This document shows, in pieces, positions 41,996 to 51,219 of a stretch of 64,000 bases of DNA. Under the pieces are notes generated by a model. It worked only from the letters and a program-made list of their open reading frames with translations. It was not told where the DNA came from and did no database searches. Made by a program: the position numbers and the translations under genes. The stretch lies in the NCBI GenBank assembly GCA_944389075.1, contig CALXLA010000002.1:1-64000 (forward strand), read 5' to 3'. This DNA is from an uncultured Spirochaetaceae bacterium (GTDB lineage: Bacteria > Spirochaetota > Spirochaetia > Sphaerochaetales > Sphaerochaetaceae). How positions within the stretch are numbered: the first letter of the stretch is position 1; each line of letters begins with the position of its first letter.

Positions 41996-42771
41996 ATCGC
42001 CACCCCGGATCCGAATGCGCGGAAGCGCTGATAGCGGTCTTCCTTTATGTCCTCAATCTGAAGAAGCTTCTGCATTTCGCTGTAGAGCTCTGAGCTGAGT
42101 TTCTTATAGAAAGATGGACTGCCGATGTCATCCTCAGGGATTATCCTCTCACAGATTCCGAATGAATATGCATCCTGTGCTGTAAGCCGCAGATTCTCCG
42201 CAGCAGCATCCGCAAGAGATGCATCCTTGTAGAGTATTGATGCACAGCCTTCCGGGGATATCACGGAATAAACTGAGTTCTCAAGCATCCACACCCTGTT
42301 GGCTGTCGCAAGAGCCAGAGCTCCTCCTGAGCCTCCTTCACCGATAAGCACGGCAATAACAGGTACAGGAAGATCCATCATCTCCATAAGGTTCTCCGCA
42401 ATGGCAGAACCCTGTCCGCGCTCCTCGGCACCGATTCCGCAGTAAGCTCCCGAGGTGTCTACGAATGTTATTATGGGCCTTTGGAACTTGGCTGCTTCCT
42501 TCATGAGACGGAGCGCCTTCCTGTAGCCTTCAGGCTCAGGTGCGCCGAAAGAGTGCTCGACTCTCTCTGCAGCTGTATGGCCTTTCTCTATTCCTATGAC
42601 GGTGACAGGCATATCCTCAAGCATTGCGATGCCTCCGATTATGGCTCTGTCATCCCTGTATCTCCTGTCTCCATGGAGCTCGAAGAAGGAAGAGAAGCAT
42701 GATCCTATATAATCGGCTGCTGTGGGCCTGTCTGTCTTCCTGGCAATCCTGACGCGCTCATATGCATCCAT
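41992..42771 (-). CDS. accA: Acetyl-CoA carboxylase carboxyltransferase subunit alpha
   Basis: 259 residues, a little shorter than the E. coli subunit because the N-terminal extension is missing. Conserved stretches include RPTAADYIGSCFSSFFELHGDR, GIEKGH, FVDTSGAYCGIGAEERGQGSAIAENLMEM, IGEGGSGGALAL and VYSVISPEGCASIL. With AccD it transfers CO2 from carboxybiotin to acetyl-CoA. It overlaps accD by one base (TGATG) and the synthetase gene by 4 bp. Confidence 0.96.
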   Translation of the reverse strand: MDAYERVRIARKTDRPTAADYIGSCFSSFFELHGDRRYRDDRAIIGGIAMLEDMPVTVIGIEKGHTAAERVEHSFGAPEPEGYRKALRLMKEAAKFQRPIITFVDTSGAYCGIGAEERGQGSAIAENLMEMMDLPVPVIAVLIGEGGSGGALALATANRVWMLENSVYSVISPEGCASILYKDASLADAAAENLRLTAQDAYSFGICERIIPEDDIGSPSFYKKLSSELYSEMQKLLQIEDIKEDRYQRFRAFGSGVAI

Positions 42772-43619
42772 CAGATAGCCCTCCTGTGCATTCTGAGAAG
42801 CGAGGATATCGCAGCTTTCATTTCGCTTCTTGGTACGATTGCATCGACAAATCCATGTGAAAGAAGGGACTCAGATGTCTGGAATCCTTTCGGCAGGGGC
42901 TGTCTTGTCGTCTGCTCGATGACTCTTGCGCCTGCAAAGCCTATCGTTGCACCCGGTTCTGCCAGGATTATATCGCCTTCCATCGCGAAGCTTGCAGTCA
43001 CTCCGCCTGTCGTCGGATCCGTGAGGACAGTTATGTACAGAAGCCCCTTGCTGCTGTGTCTTTTCACGGCACCGCTTGTCTTTGCCATCTGCATGAGGGA
43101 AAGAAGCCCTTCCTGCATCCTTGCTCCTCCTGATACCGTGAATCCCACTACAGGCAGGCAGTGCTCGCTTGCATATTCAAACAGTCTTGAGATCTTCTCG
43201 CCGCATGCAGCTCCCATCGAGCCCATCATGAAGTTCGGATCCATTGCGAATATCGCGGCATCAAAGCCTCCGATAGTGCAGAGACCTGTGATTGCTGATT
43301 CCTTTTCACCGCTGATGGCCTGAGCCTTTCTCAGCTTCTCCTCATAGGAAGGGAAGGAGAGCGGATCAGTGCTTACGATATCCTGGAAAAGCTCCTGGAA
43401 GCTCTTCCTGTCAGCAATCATCGTGATGCGCTCTCTCGCGCCAAGGCGGAAATGATAGCCGCATCTGCAAGTCCAGTTGCTGTTCCTGAAAGCGCTTTCC
43501 TTCATAGTCACATGGCAGTTCGGACAAGTTCTCTCTGCCTCACCATGAAGAGGTTCCGCAGATCTTCCTGCCTTCTCAAGCGCATTATCCGGGTGATATA
43601 TGAATCTGATTTCCTTCAT
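42771..43619 (-). CDS. accD: Acetyl-CoA carboxylase carboxyltransferase subunit beta
   Basis: 282 residues from the ATG at 43619, which has GAGAGG with a 10-nt spacer; a longer frame reaching 43661 would run into accC. The N-terminal C4 zinc ribbon is CPNCHV at about 30-35 with CRCGYHF at about 49-55. The crotonase-like core has FAMDPNFMMGSMGAACGEK, SGGARMQEGLLSLMQMAK, TDPTTGGVTASFAMEGD and IGFAGARVIEQTTRQ. It pairs with AccA as the carboxyltransferase. It starts 7 bp after the accC stop. Confidence 0.96.
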   Translation of the reverse strand: MKEIRFIYHPDNALEKAGRSAEPLHGEAERTCPNCHVTMKESAFRNSNWTCRCGYHFRLGARERITMIADRKSFQELFQDIVSTDPLSFPSYEEKLRKAQAISGEKESAITGLCTIGGFDAAIFAMDPNFMMGSMGAACGEKISRLFEYASEHCLPVVGFTVSGGARMQEGLLSLMQMAKTSGAVKRHSSKGLLYITVLTDPTTGGVTASFAMEGDIILAEPGATIGFAGARVIEQTTRQPLPKGFQTSESLLSHGFVDAIVPRSEMKAAISSLLRMHRRAI

Positions 43620-43626
43620 TTTTCCA

Positions 43627-44931
43627 TTACCTCTCAAGCAGCGATGTATCGTAGCAGCCATCTTCGAAGGCCTTGCCCGATATTATCCCTATCTGCTTTC
43701 CGATGTTTGTATCGACACCGTAGATGACAAGCTCGCAGAGCGATGCCTTGAGCTTCCTTATTGATTCCTCGCGTTTCCCTGCGAAGACTATCAGCTTGCC
43801 GATAAGCGAATCATAGAACGGCGTTATGATAGTGCCCGGTTCTACGAATGTATCGAATCTGACGAAAGGCCCTCCGGGAAGGTGTATTGCCGTTATCTCA
43901 CCGGCACCTGCCGCATTGACCCTGACCTCGATAGCCGATCCCTTCAGCCTGATATCCTTTCTTGTGAATGCAAGCGGTATACCTGCCGCGATCCTGATCT
44001 GCCATTTTACAAGATCAATTCCTGTCAGGATCTCAGTGACTCCGTGCTCGACCTGCAGCCGGACATTCATCTCAAGGAACCAGAATCTTCCATTCTTATC
44101 CATGAGGAACTCAAGCGTTCCGATTCCTGTGTATCCGATTTTCCTTATCGCTTCCTCGCACTTCGAAAGGAGAGCTTCCCTGGCTGATTCTGAAACAGCA
44201 GGGGAGGGAGATTCCTCGATAAGCTTCTGATGATTCATCTGTATGGAGCAGTCCCTTTCCCCCAATGCGACTGCATGGCCTTCCTCATCAGAGATTATCT
44301 GCACCTCTATATGCCTGGCGTTCTCTATCAGCTTCTCAAGGTACAGGCCCTCATCGGAGAATGCCGCGAGGCTCTCAGCTCTTGCTATCGGCCAGATGGA
44401 CTTAAGCTCATCACTGCTGTATACGGGCCTGATCCCGCGTCCGCCGCCGCCTGAGCGTGCTTTGAGCATCACAGGGTATCCTATCTTTTCCGCTTTGCTC
44501 AGTGCAATCTCAAGGGAGTCGAGGCTTTCTGTTCCCGGAATCGCCTCAAGTCCTGCTTTCTCAGCAGCTTCCTTCATGGCAGCCTTGTCCGAGAGGCGTT
44601 CCATCTCATCTGATGCCGGACCGATGAATGCAATGCCATTATCACGGCAGAGGCGTGCGAATGATGCATTCTCAGAAAGGAAACCATAGCCAGGATGTAT
44701 TGCGGCCGCTTTCACCGCAAGGGCCGCACTGACAATCCTTTCTGCGTTGAGATAGCTGTCTTTCGCGGCCGCAGGTCCTATGCATACAGCTTCATCTGCA
44801 AGTGCGGTATGGAGTGAGTTCCTGTCTGCTTCGGAATAGATGGCCACAGTCTTTATGCCCATCTCCTTGCAGGCCCTGATGATCCTTACGGCAATCTCGC
44901 CGCGGTTCGCAATCAGGATTTTTGAGAACAT
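43627..44931 (-). CDS. accC: Biotin carboxylase
   Basis: 434 residues, about the usual length. It has SKILIANRGEIAVRIIRACKEMG at the start, IHPGYGFLSENA, the ATP-grasp region with VMLKARSGGGGRGIRPVYS (Gly-rich loop), the catalytic region LEMNVRLQVEHGVTEILTGIDLV with Glu and Arg, and the C-terminal domain. It carboxylates the biotin on AccB. In most AccC the motif reads RxQVEHPVTE; here it is QVEHGVTE, a Pro-to-Gly change. It overlaps fabZ by 19 bp. Confidence 0.96.
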   Translation of the reverse strand: MFSKILIANRGEIAVRIIRACKEMGIKTVAIYSEADRNSLHTALADEAVCIGPAAAKDSYLNAERIVSAALAVKAAAIHPGYGFLSENASFARLCRDNGIAFIGPASDEMERLSDKAAMKEAAEKAGLEAIPGTESLDSLEIALSKAEKIGYPVMLKARSGGGGRGIRPVYSSDELKSIWPIARAESLAAFSDEGLYLEKLIENARHIEVQIISDEEGHAVALGERDCSIQMNHQKLIEESPSPAVSESAREALLSKCEEAIRKIGYTGIGTLEFLMDKNGRFWFLEMNVRLQVEHGVTEILTGIDLVKWQIRIAAGIPLAFTRKDIRLKGSAIEVRVNAAGAGEITAIHLPGGPFVRFDTFVEPGTIITPFYDSLIGKLIVFAGKREESIRKLKASLCELVIYGVDTNIGKQIGIISGKAFEDGCYDTSLLER

Positions 44932-45353
44932 AGGCTGTCCTTGTCTGCAAGAGCGAAGGAGAACTCGGCTTTCACCGCAATCTCGCCATCAACATATCCT
45001 GTGCCTTCCGCAAAGTAGAAGATTCCCTTTGATTTCGTGATCCTGCATACAGTCCTCAGAGTATCTCCAGGCCTTACAGGTCGCTTGAACCTGACCTTGT
45101 CGATGCCTGCATAAAGCGGCATGCTGCCTTCCCCGAGCTGCTTGTCTATCAGCACACATGCTGACTGCGCGAGGATTTCGCAGAGTATGACGCCAGGTAC
45201 GACCTTGAAAGAAGGGAAGTGTCCGTCGAGGAAGAATTCATCTCCTCTGACTGTATAGCTTGCATGTGCTTCGTCACCGATTTTCTCAGCTTCATCGAGA
45301 AGAAGCATCGAGTTCCTGTGAGGCAGTATCGCCTTGAGTTCTTCCTTATTCAT
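44913..45353 (-). CDS. fabZ: 3-hydroxyacyl-ACP dehydratase FabZ
   Basis: 146 residues from the ATG at 45353; a longer frame from 45452 lies inside accB in another frame and is not needed. Hot-dog fold with LPHRNSMLLLDEAEK, the catalytic His in DGHFPSFKVVPGVIL and Glu in CEILAQSA. It dehydrates 3-hydroxyacyl-ACP in each elongation cycle. Its insertion between accB and accC inside the acc genes is a common Firmicute-like order. It overlaps accB by 8 bp and accC by 19 bp. Confidence 0.94.
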   Translation of the reverse strand: MNKEELKAILPHRNSMLLLDEAEKIGDEAHASYTVRGDEFFLDGHFPSFKVVPGVILCEILAQSACVLIDKQLGEGSMPLYAGIDKVRFKRPVRPGDTLRTVCRITKSKGIFYFAEGTGYVDGEIAVKAEFSFALADKDSLCSQKS

Positions 45354-45768
45354 CTTTAGCAATCCTGAAAAGCCTTGAGCCATATTCGACAAGGCTTCCG
45401 TTCTCTGCGCAGATCTCGAGGATCCTGCCATCGCATTCCGCCTTGATCTCATTCATGAGCTTCATTGATTCGATGATGCAGAGCGTATCTCCTTTCTTCA
45501 CCCTGCTTCCCGTCTCGACATACGGATCCGCATTCTCGGCGCTTGCCCTGTAGAAGATACCGATCATCGGAGATGTGATGAATGTACCTTCCGCTTCTTT
45601 CTTCTCAGCAGGTGCCGCATTCACAGCAGACTCAGCTTTAGGCAGTACTGCCGCAGCAGCCTTGTTCTTCTCCATCCTGACGCTGAGTCCCTCATCCTTG
45701 ATTTCGAGGGCAGAGAGATCCAGCTCATCCATCAGCGATGCATAGCGCCTGATATCATCATCGTTCAT
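45346..45768 (-). CDS. accB: Biotin carboxyl carrier protein AccB
   Basis: 140 residues. A short N-terminal domain, an Ala/Glu/Lys-rich linker, and a lipoyl/biotinyl C-terminal domain with FITSPMIGIFYRA, VETGSRVKKGDTLCIIE and the biotin-attachment ESMKLMNEIKAE, where the Lys in ESMKLM is the attachment site. It carries carboxybiotin between AccC and AccAD. It overlaps the fabF stop by 4 bp. Confidence 0.95.
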   Translation of the reverse strand: MNDDDIRRYASLMDELDLSALEIKDEGLSVRMEKNKAAAAVLPKAESAVNAAPAEKKEAEGTFITSPMIGIFYRASAENADPYVETGSRVKKGDTLCIIESMKLMNEIKAECDGRILEICAENGSLVEYGSRLFRIAKDE

Positions 45769-47003
45769 TCCGGCCTCCTGAATGCAAGAGTCGCGTTGTG
45801 TCCTCCGAATCCAAGCGAGTTCGATATCGCGATATCAGCCTGGAAACTGCGTGCCTTGAGCGGTGTGTAGTCGAGATCGCAATCCTCATCCCTCTCCTCA
45901 AGATGGATTGTCGGAGGGATTATGCCTGTCTCAAGAGCCTTGATCGATGCAATTGCCTCAATGGCTCCTGCCGCACCGAGCATATGTCCTGTCATGCTTT
46001 TCGTGGAACTTATGACTGCCTTATATGCATCTTCCTCTCCGAGTGCCTTCTTGATGGCCTTTGTCTCGCCGGAGTCATTGATCGGAGTTCCTGTGCCGTG
46101 TGCGTTGATGTAGATTTTCTCTCCGCTTCTGTATCCGGATTCCCTGAGGGCATCTCTCATGGCTCTCGCACCGCCTTCAGCATCCGGCGCCGGTGCTGTC
46201 ATGTGATAAGCATCGCAAGTCGAGCCATAGCCTGTGATGAGCGCATAGATATGAGCGCCTCTCTTCACTGCTTTCTCGTAATCCTCAAGAACAAGAGCCG
46301 CAGCGCCTTCCGCGATTACGAAGCCGCATCTGCGCTTGTCGAAAGGAAGGGAAGCTGCCTCTGGATCTGTGGAAGATGAGAGAGCCTGCATATTCACGAA
46401 ACCAGCGACCCCGATAGGTGTTATGGGAGCTTCCGTTCCTCCTGTTATGACTGCATCGGCATAGCCATGTCTTATGAGACGTACAGCTTCTCCGATGGCG
46501 TTCGAGCCGGATGCACATGCCGTGACCTGTGGCAGTGCAGGGCCCTTTGCCTGATAGCGGATTGCTATCATCCCGGCTGCCATATTCGCAATCATCATGG
46601 GAACGAAATATGGAGAGACTCTTCCCGGACCTCTCTTCATCATCTTGTCCATTTCAGTGCTGAATGTGCTGATTCCGCCGATTCCGGTACCGAAATAGAC
46701 TGCGAAGCGCTCAGGATCGACATTGCCTGTGATTCCGCTGTCCTTCACAGCCTCATCAGCTGCAGCAATCGCATACTGTGTGAAGAGATCTGTCCTGAGA
46801 AGCTCTGCCTTCTCGAAGTAATCGCGCGGATTGAAGTTCTTGACCTCTCCATCGACCTTTGCCTTGAAATCAGATGTATCGAATCTGGTGATCTCACCGA
46901 TTCCTGACACGCCATCTATCATGGCCTGCCATGTGGAACTGACACTGTTCCCGAGCGGGGTGATTGCTCCTATTCCTGTTACTGCTACTTTTCTGTTATC
47001 CAT
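45765..47003 (-). CDS. fabF: Beta-ketoacyl-ACP synthase II
   Basis: 412 residues, the FabF length. It starts VAVTGIGAITPLGNSV; the Cys-His-His triad lies in VTACASGSNAIGEA (nucleophile Cys), NAHGTGTPINDSGETKA and GHMLGAAGAIEA. It condenses malonyl-ACP with the growing acyl-ACP. fabH, needed for initiation, is not in the window. It follows fabG by 7 bp. Confidence 0.96.
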   Translation of the reverse strand: MDNRKVAVTGIGAITPLGNSVSSTWQAMIDGVSGIGEITRFDTSDFKAKVDGEVKNFNPRDYFEKAELLRTDLFTQYAIAAADEAVKDSGITGNVDPERFAVYFGTGIGGISTFSTEMDKMMKRGPGRVSPYFVPMMIANMAAGMIAIRYQAKGPALPQVTACASGSNAIGEAVRLIRHGYADAVITGGTEAPITPIGVAGFVNMQALSSSTDPEAASLPFDKRRCGFVIAEGAAALVLEDYEKAVKRGAHIYALITGYGSTCDAYHMTAPAPDAEGGARAMRDALRESGYRSGEKIYINAHGTGTPINDSGETKAIKKALGEEDAYKAVISSTKSMTGHMLGAAGAIEAIASIKALETGIIPPTIHLEERDEDCDLDYTPLKARSFQADIAISNSLGFGGHNATLAFRRPE

Positions 47004-47010
47004 GCTTTAC

Positions 47011-47739
47011 CTACATTGAGATGCCGCCGTCGACTCTGATCACTTCTCCTGTTATGTATGGAGACAGAGCCAGGAAGGCAGCTGCTTCTGCGATATCCTC
47101 AGGCGTGCCCATCTTCCCGAGAGGGATTGCCTTGACGATATTCTCCTCCTCGATATCCTTTGTCATATCTGTCGCGATGAATCCGGGTGCTATTGCATTG
47201 CATGTTATCCCGCGGCCTGCGAGCTCTTTCGCACATGATTTCGTGAAGCCGATGATACCTGCTTTCGATGCGCTGTAATTAGCCTGACCCGGATTGCCCA
47301 TAAGCCCTGATACGCTTGAGATGTTTATGATTCTTCCTGTCTTCCTGCGCATCATAAGCGGAGCTGTGTGGCGGATCATGCAGAATGCGCCTTTCAGGTT
47401 TGTGTCAATGACCCTGTCCCAGCTTTCCTCGCTCATCATCGCGATGAGAGTGTCATCTGTTATTCCTGCGTTATTCACAAGGATTTCCACGGATGGGAAT
47501 TCCTTTCTTATTTCCGCAACAGTCTGCTTCGTCTCCTCAAATGATGAGACATCACATCTGTATGCGCATGCCTTGACACCAAGGCTCTCGATTTCCTTGA
47601 TGCACTCAGCGGCCTTGTCGCTGCTGCCATGATATATAAGGGCAATATCAGCACCAAGGGATGCGAGCTTCAGCGCGATTGCCTTGCCGATTCCCCTGGA
47701 GCCTCCTGTAACGATAGCTGCCTTGTCTTTAAGAGTCAT
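47011..47739 (-). CDS. fabG: 3-oxoacyl-ACP reductase
   Basis: 242 residues, short-chain dehydrogenase. NADPH-binding motif AAIVTGGSRGIGKAIALKLA, NNAGITDD, catalytic Ser in NISSVSGLMGNPGQ, Tyr-x3-Lys in ANYSASKAGIIGFTKS, and the FabG ending GEVIRVDGGISM. It reduces 3-ketoacyl-ACP with NADPH. The start overlaps the fabD stop by 4 bp. Confidence 0.96.
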   Translation of the reverse strand: MTLKDKAAIVTGGSRGIGKAIALKLASLGADIALIYHGSSDKAAECIKEIESLGVKACAYRCDVSSFEETKQTVAEIRKEFPSVEILVNNAGITDDTLIAMMSEESWDRVIDTNLKGAFCMIRHTAPLMMRRKTGRIINISSVSGLMGNPGQANYSASKAGIIGFTKSCAKELAGRGITCNAIAPGFIATDMTKDIEEENIVKAIPLGKMGTPEDIAEAAAFLALSPYITGEVIRVDGGISM

Positions 47740-48602
47740 GCCTCAATGCTCCTTACGCTTACTGTCTTATCAATGCGCTTCACAAGCGAAGAGAGGACAG
47801 TGCCTGGTCCGATCTCTATGAATTCATCGATTCCATCCTCAATCATCTTCCTTATGAGGCTTGTCCATCTCACAGGCGATGAGATCTGCTGCGAGAGCGT
47901 TGTGATTATGTCATCTGGATATCTGTCCGCTGTAAGGTCCGAGTAGACGGGTATTGAGGGCTTTGAGAGCTGTATTGATGAAAGATATTCCCTGAAGCCC
48001 TCTGCTGCCTTTGCCATGAAAGGGGAGTGGAAGCCTCCTGAGACAGCAAGCCTCATGGCACGCCCTCCCTTCGCCGCGATATCCTTCTCGAATGATGCTA
48101 TGCTTTCCTCGCTTCCTGCACAGACTACCTGTCCCGGCGAATTGAAGTTGACAGGAAATACATCGCTGTATTTGCTTGCGGCTTCGGCGACGTCCTCATC
48201 CGAAAGCTTCAGCACTGCAGTCATAGCACTTTTGAGATTCTCGGTTTCCCTCTGCATGAGTTCTGATCGCTTTATCACGGCCCTGAAGCCATCTTCTGTG
48301 CTGAAGACACCTGCATAGGCAAGCGCCGAGACTTCCCCGAGAGAGAATCCTGCGACTGCTGCCGGCCTGATATCCATTGCCGCTGCCGCTGCCATCTCCA
48401 CGGCATAGAGACATGGCTGTGTGTTGATTGTCTGCTTCAGCTCTTCCTCTGAGCCGCAGAAACACATATCACTGGTTCCCGGACGGATTGAATCCAAGCT
48501 CCCGAATACAGTTTTCGCAGCTGGAGATGACTCATAAAGAGTCTTCCCCATACCGCTGTACTGAGCGCCCTGTCCTGAGAACATGAATGCTACAGCACCC
48601 AT
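47736..48602 (-). CDS. fabD: Malonyl-CoA:ACP transacylase
   Basis: 288 residues. It has VAFMFSGQGAQYSGMG at the start, the catalytic Ser in VAGFSLGEVSALA (GxSxGE), an Arg in KRSELMQRE and the His in VSGGFHSPFM. It transfers malonyl groups to the ACP encoded upstream. It overlaps fabK by 13 bp. Confidence 0.95.
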   Translation of the reverse strand: MGAVAFMFSGQGAQYSGMGKTLYESSPAAKTVFGSLDSIRPGTSDMCFCGSEEELKQTINTQPCLYAVEMAAAAAMDIRPAAVAGFSLGEVSALAYAGVFSTEDGFRAVIKRSELMQRETENLKSAMTAVLKLSDEDVAEAASKYSDVFPVNFNSPGQVVCAGSEESIASFEKDIAAKGGRAMRLAVSGGFHSPFMAKAAEGFREYLSSIQLSKPSIPVYSDLTADRYPDDIITTLSQQISSPVRWTSLIRKMIEDGIDEFIEIGPGTVLSSLVKRIDKTVSVRSIEA

Positions 48603-49534
48603 TTTCCGGCTCCTTTCAGGATAGGCTCTGCCTCTTCGACAACCGATTTCACGATAGCTGCCGCAGGCTCTACCTTGTTCACTCTTGCGACGACTTGGCC
48701 GGCGAGGAAGCAGCCTTCCTCTGCATTGCCGTCAACAACTGCCTTGCGGAGAGTACCGACTGCAAGCCTCTCAAGCTCATCATCAGGCATCGCTGAATAT
48801 TCAGCCTTCGCATATTCCTTTGCGAACTGTGTACGAAGAGAACGTACCGGATGGCCGAGTCTCTTTCCTGTTACTGCTGTCGCAAGATCTCCTGCCTTCA
48901 GGATCTTCTCCCTGTATGTATCGCTTATTGTGCATTCTTCTGCAGAGAGGAATCTCGTTCCCATCTGTACGCCTTCGGCTCCGAGCATCATGGATGCGGC
49001 AAAGGCCCTTCCATCTGCGATACCGCCAGCTGCGATGACAGGAAGATTCGTTGCATCTGCGATCAATGGCACGAGGACCATTGTCGTAAGTTCTCCGACA
49101 TGCCCGCCGCTCTCGCCGCCTTCCGCAATAAGGGCAGAAGCTCCTGCTCGTGTCATCATCTTCGCCATCGCTACAGAAGCTACGACAGGTATGACGACAG
49201 CTCCGCTTTCCTTCCACATCTTCATGTACCTGGCAGGATTGCCGGCACCTGTCGTGATTACCTTCACGCCTTCATCAGCTGCGACAGCCACAACTTCATC
49301 GGCATGGGGGCTCATGAGCATGATGTTAACACCGAATGGCTTTTCCGTGAGGCTTTTAGCAATCTGTATCTGCTTTCTGACATAATCGGCATCAGCACTG
49401 CCTGATGCGATGATGCCAAGACCACCGCCTTCAGAGACAGCCGCAGCCAGACGACCATCCGAAATCCATGCCATACCACCCTGAAAAACGGGATATTCGA
49501 TTCCCAGAAGCTCTGTGATCCTTGTCTTTATCAT
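48590..49534 (-). CDS. fabK: Enoyl-ACP reductase II (FMN-dependent)
   Basis: 314 residues of the nitronate monooxygenase/FabK fold: ITELLGIEYPVFQGGMAWISDGRLAAAVSEGG at the N-terminus, PFGVNIMLMSPHADEV, ITTGAGNPARYMK, LIAEGGESGGHVGELTTMVLVP with the FMN-binding Gly/His loop, and GGIADGRAFAASMMLGAEGVQMGTRFL. It replaces FabI for the last reduction step and is not inhibited by triclosan. No fabI was seen in the window. Two bases separate it from acpP. Confidence 0.95.
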   Translation of the reverse strand: MIKTRITELLGIEYPVFQGGMAWISDGRLAAAVSEGGGLGIIASGSADADYVRKQIQIAKSLTEKPFGVNIMLMSPHADEVVAVAADEGVKVITTGAGNPARYMKMWKESGAVVIPVVASVAMAKMMTRAGASALIAEGGESGGHVGELTTMVLVPLIADATNLPVIAAGGIADGRAFAASMMLGAEGVQMGTRFLSAEECTISDTYREKILKAGDLATAVTGKRLGHPVRSLRTQFAKEYAKAEYSAMPDDELERLAVGTLRKAVVDGNAEEGCFLAGQVVARVNKVEPAAAIVKSVVEEAEPILKGAGKWVL

Positions 49535-49536
49535 AT

Positions 49537-49767
49537 TCAGTTCTGCGATGTGATGAATGTGACAAGCTCACCGATTGTCGTGATCTTCTGATCAAGCTCA
49601 ATGGACATTCCGAGCTTGTCCTCAAGGTCCATGAGAAGGTCCACCGTATCAAGTGAATCGATACCGAGATCGCGGAAAGTGCTCTCGCTCTTGATTGTCG
49701 CGATATCGCATTCTGTCCTGTCCGAAATCGTTTCAGCTACTGCTTTGAAAGCTTCCTGTTCTGTCAT
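49537..49767 (-). CDS. acpP: Acyl carrier protein
   Basis: 76 residues. The phosphopantetheine site is the Ser of GIDSLDTVDLLMDLEDKLG. It is the first gene of the leftward fatty-acid operon, with AAGGAG before the ATG. The 111-bp upstream region has a minus-strand TTGACA at 49811-49816 but no convincing -10 at normal spacing, and no FapR or FabT box was recognised. Confidence 0.95.
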   Translation of the reverse strand: MTEQEAFKAVAETISDRTECDIATIKSESTFRDLGIDSLDTVDLLMDLEDKLGMSIELDQKITTIGELVTFITSQN

Positions 49768-49878
49768 TTTAAAACTCCTTATATTTACAGTCTGACAAAT
49801 TTTGTAAAAATGTCAATAAAAACACCGAAGATGTCCCTCCAGAATTGATTATTGCCTAAATCTTTGGTATAAAAGGAT

Positions 49879-50388
49879 ATGCAGAAAACTGGGCTTATTT
49901 TCAAAGCATTAATGATTTTTGTTTTTTCTGTGTTTCTCCTTGTTTCGTGCAATATTCCTCATATTGATGGACCACAGCCGGGATGGGGTGATATTGAGAA
50001 TCTTGTGCTTTCTATCGATGGTGATCAATATCAAGGAGCGGAAGTCCCTACAGTGCTTGCTATGTTATTCGTTCAGAAGGAGCTGAAGGCAAACGGAAAT
50101 GATGGCTCTCAGAATGCGCGAGTCCATATTCTGCAGGAAAAAGGCAGGGATATTTACGGAATTGAAGTATCTGCGGCTGGCGATGCTTCCCGCAGCAATG
50201 GTAGAGATGGTCTCACTTTTGAATTTGATGATTTCTACCTGAAATATGGAGATGATAATGCAGAGGAAGATTATGTATATGTCCTGAATGGGAAAGTGTC
50301 GGAAGACAGCGGCGAGACAATATACATCAATGGTTGGCCTTTTACTATTAGCTGGAATAATGATTTTCCTGTATCTTCTGGCGGATGA
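49879..50388 (+). CDS. Lipoprotein of unknown function
   Basis: 169 residues. The N-terminal signal ends LLVSC (lipobox), so Cys23 or 24 is the lipid anchor. The rest is polar with several Gly/Asp-rich turns (DGSQNARVHILQEKGRDIYG) and no family was recognised. The start is followed by normal codon use and the stop overlaps the phosphatase ATG by 4 bp, so the two genes are probably cotranslated. A ribosome site (AAAAGGAT) sits very close to the ATG. Confidence 0.65.
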   Translation: MQKTGLIFKALMIFVFSVFLLVSCNIPHIDGPQPGWGDIENLVLSIDGDQYQGAEVPTVLAMLFVQKELKANGNDGSQNARVHILQEKGRDIYGIEVSAAGDASRSNGRDGLTFEFDDFYLKYGDDNAEEDYVYVLNGKVSEDSGETIYINGWPFTISWNNDFPVSSGG

Positions 50389-51173
50389 GAATGAAAAGAC
50401 GTCTTATATTCGGAGATCTTCATGGTTCTCTCAGGGCTTTGATGCAGTGCCTTGAGAAAGCTGGATTCGATTCATCTGAGGATTTTCTGTATTCCGTCGG
50501 TGATATCGCTGATTGGTATCCTGATGTGTATGAGTGTCTTTCTTTCCTGAAAGGTCTTCCTTCATTTCATCCTGTCATAGGCAATCATGATGTATGGCTG
50601 CAGAACTGGCTTGTATCAGGTGATGCTCCTTATATATGGACAAGCCAGGGAGGTAGCAAGAGCATAGCATCATTCGACAAGAATAATGTATCCGAGGACG
50701 AGAAGATGGAGATTGCCAGATGGATGAGCACCTGGCCGTATGCAAGAGTGCTTGAGGATGCTGTCATCATGCATGGTGGTCCCGGGCTTTCTCTGTCAGA
50801 TGAGGATATCATTGCGATTGCTTCTGTGGAGCGCGGGCTGACGACACCTGCGCCTGATGGTTACTGGATACCCGATGGAAAGGAAGACACAATCCTCTGG
50901 GACAGGGAATATTTCCGCTCCGCTTCCTATGATGAGAAAACAGGACAGCGCAATCCTATTGGTGCATGGTCTGAGAAGAAAAGACTGTTTACAGGACATA
51001 CCGAGTATGCCTCGGCTGCTGTATTTATCAGTAAGCTGCATAATATGGTCAATCTTGATACACGCTGTGGCTCCTATGGTGTCCTTACGCTCATGGATAT
51101 GGATACACTTGAGTACTGGCAGTCTGATAAATCTTCTGAGCTGTACCCGGGATATGGTCCCGATTTCTGGTGA
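50385..51173 (+). CDS. PPP-type metallophosphatase
   Basis: 262 residues. Metal motifs are LIFGDLHGSLRAL (GDxHG), VGDIADWYPD (GDxxD, with Trp in place of the common Arg of GDxxDRG), GNHDVWLQNW (GNHD) and the late His residues (VIMHGG, GHTEY). Bacterial relatives are protein or Ap4A phosphatases. The DRG to DWY change removes the phosphate-binding Arg of the PPP signature and suggests a different substrate from classical Ser/Thr phosphatases. Two possible ATGs (50385 and 50391) exist. It is coupled with the upstream lipoprotein gene. Confidence 0.85.
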   Translation: MRMKRRLIFGDLHGSLRALMQCLEKAGFDSSEDFLYSVGDIADWYPDVYECLSFLKGLPSFHPVIGNHDVWLQNWLVSGDAPYIWTSQGGSKSIASFDKNNVSEDEKMEIARWMSTWPYARVLEDAVIMHGGPGLSLSDEDIIAIASVERGLTTPAPDGYWIPDGKEDTILWDREYFRSASYDEKTGQRNPIGAWSEKKRLFTGHTEYASAAVFISKLHNMVNLDTRCGSYGVLTLMDMDTLEYWQSDKSSELYPGYGPDFW

Positions 51174-51219
51174 TATATAGACTGAAAAAGGCATTTGATG
51201 CAGAATAAGGCGTACTGAT

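Noticed and set aside
45353-45452. Extended N-terminus for FabZ
   Set aside because: The extra residues lie inside accB in another frame and show no similarity; the ATG at 45353 gives the normal length.
49768-49878. FapR or FabT operator before the fatty-acid operon
   Set aside because: No match to the known consensus motifs; only weak AT-rich inverted arms (TTTACA/TGTAAA) with no support.
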